Shown here piece after piece: positions 41,227 to 44,081 of a DNA stretch of 44,081 bases. This DNA comes from Polyangiaceae bacterium (GTDB lineage Bacteria > Myxococcota_A > Polyangia > Polyangiales > Polyangiaceae), in the NCBI GenBank assembly GCA_013214025.1, contig JABSRN010000023.1, positions 1-44,081 of the forward strand, given 5' to 3'. Positions within the stretch are counted from its first letter, which is position 1; each line of letters begins with the position of its first letter. A program made the position numbers and the translations under genes. The notes beneath the pieces are model-generated. The model worked only from the letters and a program-made list of their open reading frames with translations. It was not told the DNA's origin and searched no databases.

Positions 41227-42459
41227 CTACAGGGTAGCCCGCTGAATCGCCGTTTCGAGTGCGCCGGTGCCGTGTTCGGTCGCAACCATATCGACCGACA
41301 TGGGGGACATGGCGAATACGGAGACCTGGCAGTCGGCCCCCCCGACTTGTTCCTTCAGGCGGGCGATGAATCGCGCGTCGAGTACCGTGCCGGCGCGGAG
41401 CAACACCACCTGACCGTCTGCCGAATAGAGCGTCTCCGGCAACACCTGGCCCGAGCGGAGCTCAGCGAACAGCAAATCTTGGACGTCCGCGCGCGTCTCG
41501 AAGATGTCTAAAAACAGAGAGCCCACATCGGATGATACCTCGTATCGATGGTGAACTGTGTCAGACGGAATGGGTGGAGGCCGGCTAGATTCGAACTCAA
41601 AACAACTCGGCAGATGCGGGGAGATGAGCCGAACGCCGGCACGCTGCAGTTCGGATTTGAGCGCTCCCTGAATCAGGTTCGTGGTTTCGGCGAGGAGATC
41701 GCATAGATCCATTTGTGACGTGGGGTCCGTCTGGACCATCGCGGAATGTAGAGCCAGGGCCACCTCGCGACTGACCGAGAGACGGATATCGAGCCAGCTG
41801 TTGTCTTCGGGAATGCCAACGCCAGTCCACGACCAAAATGCGAGGTCGCTCGGCTCGGCGATGTCGTTGCTGGCTGGGGAGTCTGGGAGCTGGGCCGGGG
41901 GCTCAGCGTGCACGGCTTTGAGAACGGAAGTGGCACTGCGGAGGACCGCCGCAACGCTACCCGCTTCCAGCCCGCGCAACGATCCGCAGTCACCGTCGCG
42001 CTCGTCCACGATGCGATACCGGATGTCAAAACGGCGGATAATTTCCTGCAGCCGGTCGATTTTTTGCGCCTGCGCTTCGTGGCGTCGGATGGCGCGTTCG
42101 GCTACCCGAGTCCGGGCGACCACTTCGGCGTCACTGACGGTCTTTGGCAAGTAGTCATCGGCACCCCGGTTGAGGGCCGAGACGATAGACACTTTCTCCG
42201 ACCGACCCGTGAGCATCATGATGTAGGGGCTGATGTCGAAGTCCAAGGCGCGAAGCATGGCGACAAACTGTAGACCGCTGATGTTCGGCATCACCCAGTC
42301 GGTGATAATGATGAGCGGCTCGAGGGCGTCGCGTATCCGCGCCAGGGCGTGTGCCGCGCCGTCAAAGCTTTCCACCGTGAAGCCGGCAGCGCTGAGCAGC
42401 GCGTCGTATCGGGCCCGCTCGGCGGCGCTATCGTCGACGATGATGATGATGGGAGCCAT
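41227..42459 (-). CDS. Response regulator with CheX-like domain
   Basis: A 410-aa cytoplasmic protein. Residues 1-125 are an intact receiver (D9-D10, phospho-acceptor D54 in ITDWVMP, T84, K106). A coiled-coil linker (about 115-150) follows. Residues about 205-300 resemble a CheX/CheC-type chemotaxis phosphatase fold: DIRLSVSREVALALHSAM, then DLCDLLAETTNLIQGALKSEL, the helix that carries the E-x2-N catalytic pair in CheX (here E-T-T-N). The C terminus (residues about 340-385: YSADGQVVLLRAGTVLDARF) looks like the start motif often found before HD-GYP or PATAN-type domains. It could dephosphorylate CheY-like proteins or itself. ATG 42459 has TAGGAA nine bases upstream. It is one of very few intact signalling genes here. 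Confidence 0.7.
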   Translation of the reverse strand: MAPIIIIVDDSAAERARYDALLSAAGFTVESFDGAAHALARIRDALEPLIIITDWVMPNISGLQFVAMLRALDFDISPYIMMLTGRSEKVSIVSALNRGADDYLPKTVSDAEVVARTRVAERAIRRHEAQAQKIDRLQEIIRRFDIRYRIVDERDGDCGSLRGLEAGSVAAVLRSATSVLKAVHAEPPAQLPDSPASNDIAEPSDLAFWSWTGVGIPEDNSWLDIRLSVSREVALALHSAMVQTDPTSQMDLCDLLAETTNLIQGALKSELQRAGVRLISPHLPSCFEFESSRPPPIPSDTVHHRYEVSSDVGSLFLDIFETRADVQDLLFAELRSGQVLPETLYSADGQVVLLRAGTVLDARFIARLKEQVGGADCQVSVFAMSPMSVDMVATEHGTGALETAIQRATL

Positions 42460-42579
42460 GGTGTGCCGTTCCTATAAGAAACGGCCCATGTCGGCATCGC
42501 TTAAGTGCCGAAATTTGCCGAAAATGCTGGGTGATGAGGTATCCTCAGTCCTCGGTTTAGAGTGTTCCGCATCGGAAAA

Positions 42580-42927
42580 ATGACTCCCATTGCTTCCAGT
42601 CTCTACGAAGGCATTCGTTCAAGAAAACTCGCGTCGGAACAGTTCACAGAACTGCTTTCGGCTCCCGGGCTTCGTGTCGCGCGGATCGTCTCCGATGGTC
42701 ATACGACCCCCGAGAGCGAATGGTACGATCAAGAAACCGGCGAGTTGGTGTTCGTGATTCAGGGGGCGGCCTTGGTGCTATTCGAGGCAAGTGGGGCAGA
42801 AGTGAGCTTAGTCCCCGGCGATTACGTGAACATCGCGCCCCATGAGCGGCACCGAGTGACTTGGACGGATCTGGCCCAAAAAACCGTGTGGCTGGTAATT
42901 CACTACGATGCTTCTCGGGACGAGTGA
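42580..42927 (+). CDS. Cupin-domain protein
   Basis: A 115-aa single-domain cupin. The first motif region is SDGHTTPESEWYDQETGELVF with an acidic residue replacing the usual second His, and the second is LVPGDYVNIAPHERHRVTW, where the His pair is likely to ligate a metal. Beta-barrel cupins of this small type (often with W-Y-D-Q) have unknown function; some are isomerases or dioxygenase-like, others just bind metals. ATG 42580 (MTPIASSLYEG) is preferred to 42562. It stands alone between the divergent REC-CheX gene and the convergent Cys-repeat gene, and appears intact. Confidence 0.75.
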   Translation: MTPIASSLYEGIRSRKLASEQFTELLSAPGLRVARIVSDGHTTPESEWYDQETGELVFVIQGAALVLFEASGAEVSLVPGDYVNIAPHERHRVTWTDLAQKTVWLVIHYDASRDE

Positions 42928-43024
42928 GCCCGCAGCCCCCGAAAAGGACCGCGACGAGCAGACGCTCCAGGGGGCGGCGGCGGTAGCGGGACCCAGCGGG
43001 GTGACGCGAAGCTAGGGCTCTGCC

Positions 43025-44081
43025 CTAGCGAATGTCGAGGAAGCAGGTCTTCATCGTGCTGTGGCAGGTACCGTCGCAGCATTCAGCGTTCGTCTCGCAG
43101 GCACCGCCCATGGGCGCACACTCGACTTCGGCGATGCCGCACACTCCGTCCCAGCAGTTGCCGGAACAACAATCGGAGGAGGTGGTGCAGGAGCCGCCGT
43201 CGCTGATGCAGGTGCTCCCGCAGTACAGCGCGCCCGTGGCATCGGGGCTACAGATACGGCCGCAGCACTCGTCGGGGGTGGAGCAGCTTTCGCCGTCTGC
43301 CGCGCAGCTGGGGTAGGTCGAGCCGCCGTCGGGGTCGCTCGGATCGGGGGTGCCCGTGCAGGAGCCGTTGTTGCAGGAGCCGCTACAACATTCATCGCCA
43401 GTGCTGCAGCTGCCGACAGGCTTACATGCCAAGCAGCGTTCCACGCCGACGACGCTCATGATGCAACGGTCACGGCCGTCTTGCCCACCGGGACAGCAGT
43501 CGTTGGTCCCGCCGATACAGATCTCGCCGCCTGGTGCACAGCCTCCGGGGTTTCCGCAACGCCCGACGCCGCTATCCCCCATCATCTCGCAGGTCCCGGC
43601 TCCGCCGCTCTCGGCGACGAAATTACAGCAGTCTTCGTCGGCTCGGCACAGTTCGCCGTAGGGGCGGCAGCCGCCTAAGAATTGACAGGACTTGAACCCG
43701 GTGCCGTCGTCAGCGCAGACTCGAGAACAGCACTCTATGGAGGTGTCGCAGGCTTCTCCTGCGGGATCGCACTCCGACAGCACCTCGCAACGGCTGCTGT
43801 TGCACTGAGCGTTGCAGCAGTCGGAGCCCTCAGTGCAGATTTCGCCTTCGCTGCGGCAGCGTCCGCCGGCCTGGCAGCGGTCATCATCGCAGCGCCTGGA
43901 GCAACAATCGTTGCTGGAGTTGCAGGCCTCGCCGAAGGGGCGGCACTCGCCGGCGAGCTCACAATTGGTCCCGTTACATGAGTTGGAACAGCAATCAGCG
44001 TCGCTCCCGCAGGCTTCGGTTTCCGTGGCACAGGTGGCCTCCGCCGAGCAGGTGCCGTCCGTACAACCGAGGGAACAACAG
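43025..44081 (-). CDS. Cys-knot-repeat secreted protein, 5' end beyond window
   Basis: At least 352 residues remain open to the window edge, so the signal peptide and N terminus lie outside. The visible part is tandem repeats of 25-35 residues with a C-x4-GE-x-C-x4-DCC-x2-x-C core: GEACNSSNDCCSRRC, GEICTEGSDCCNAQC, GEACDTSIECCSRVC, GESCSTPDECCGRIC, GGSCTTSSDCCSGNC, GACETNAECCDGTC. Adjacent CC pairs in each unit suggest a knottin- or colipase-like disulfide fold. The last unit is followed by HSTMKTCFLDIR and a stop. Likely an extracellular protein, related in style to the giant Cys-repeat lectin but with a different repeat. No frameshift is seen in the visible part. Confidence 0.75.
   Translation of the reverse strand, partial: CCSLGCTDGTCSAEATCATETEACGSDADCCSNSCNGTNCELAGECRPFGEACNSSNDCCSRRCDDDRCQAGGRCRSEGEICTEGSDCCNAQCNSSRCEVLSECDPAGEACDTSIECCSRVCADDGTGFKSCQFLGGCRPYGELCRADEDCCNFVAESGGAGTCEMMGDSGVGRCGNPGGCAPGGEICIGGTNDCCPGGQDGRDRCIMSVVGVERCLACKPVGSCSTGDECCSGSCNNGSCTGTPDPSDPDGGSTYPSCAADGESCSTPDECCGRICSPDATGALYCGSTCISDGGSCTTSSDCCSGNCWDGVCGIAEVECAPMGGACETNAECCDGTCHSTMKTCFLDIR

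Noticed and set aside
43061-43981. Ala/Val-rich plus-strand open frames opposite the second Cys-repeat gene
   Set aside because: Same antisense effect of Cys codons. No start context or domain.

Overview
The window looks like chromosomal DNA of a high-GC, Gram-negative, predatory- or social-type deltaproteobacterial lineage, most likely Myxococcota (Polyangia-like). This is inferred from content, not from a marker gene: many exported lipoproteins with Gly/Thr/Ser-rich linkers behind a lipobox, very large secreted proteins built from Cys-rich 'DCGG' or 'DCC' repeats, a VWA-like exported protein of a type common in that phylum, ferritin-like lipoproteins, and lipid genes that suggest sphingolipids. 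I saw no rRNA, tRNA, CRISPR array, integrase or insertion sequence. The window opens with 62 consecutive C, probably a contig-end or assembly artefact.

Layout. 0.2-3 kb: a PlsC-type acyltransferase, a Methyltransf_32-type methyltransferase and a lipoprotein. 3.2-7.9 kb: a 1574-residue Cys-repeat lipoprotein ending in a C-type lectin domain. 8-15.2 kb: an accessory strip with a few intact genes (NTF2-like, ferritin-like, MutT, a frameshifted PQQ-type beta-propeller) set among broken two-component and chemotaxis genes. 15.3-18.2 kb: a three-gene lipid operon on the minus strand (radical SAM enzyme, CDP-alcohol phosphatidyltransferase, and a desaturase very like the animal dihydroceramide delta-4 desaturase). 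18.4-20 kb: a flagellin remnant and a Cys-rich lipoprotein. 20.4-28 kb: envelope and polysaccharide functions (a glycosyltransferase fused to a CapK/PaaK-like ligase, a sugar-nucleotide epimerase, an RND/MMPL exporter and a YfhO-like membrane protein). 28.3-34.9 kb: an exported esterase, another lipoprotein, a glycosyltransferase-methyltransferase fusion, and a TMTC-like membrane glycosyltransferase with TPRs behind hspQ. 35.2-44 kb: a decayed hybrid histidine kinase, a rhodanese lipoprotein, a ferritin-like lipoprotein, a kinase remnant with an apparent internal inversion, a frameshifted VWA-type protein, an intact REC-CheX regulator, a cupin and a partial Cys-knot-repeat protein.

The most striking pattern is selective decay. 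At least seven signalling or motility genes (PAS-kinase, two receivers, CheA, flagellin, a hybrid kinase, a HAMP-kinase) carry in-frame stops, frameshifts, internal deletions that spare both ends, a foldback palindrome or an inversion. Genes for envelope, lipid and secreted proteins beside them are mostly intact. Frameshifts in otherwise healthy genes (desaturase, beta-propeller, VWA protein) sit mostly at homopolymers or short repeats, so uncorrected sequencing indels may explain those. They cannot explain the internal deletions, the nonsense codons or the inversion. The lipid operon is the best candidate for an undescribed pathway.
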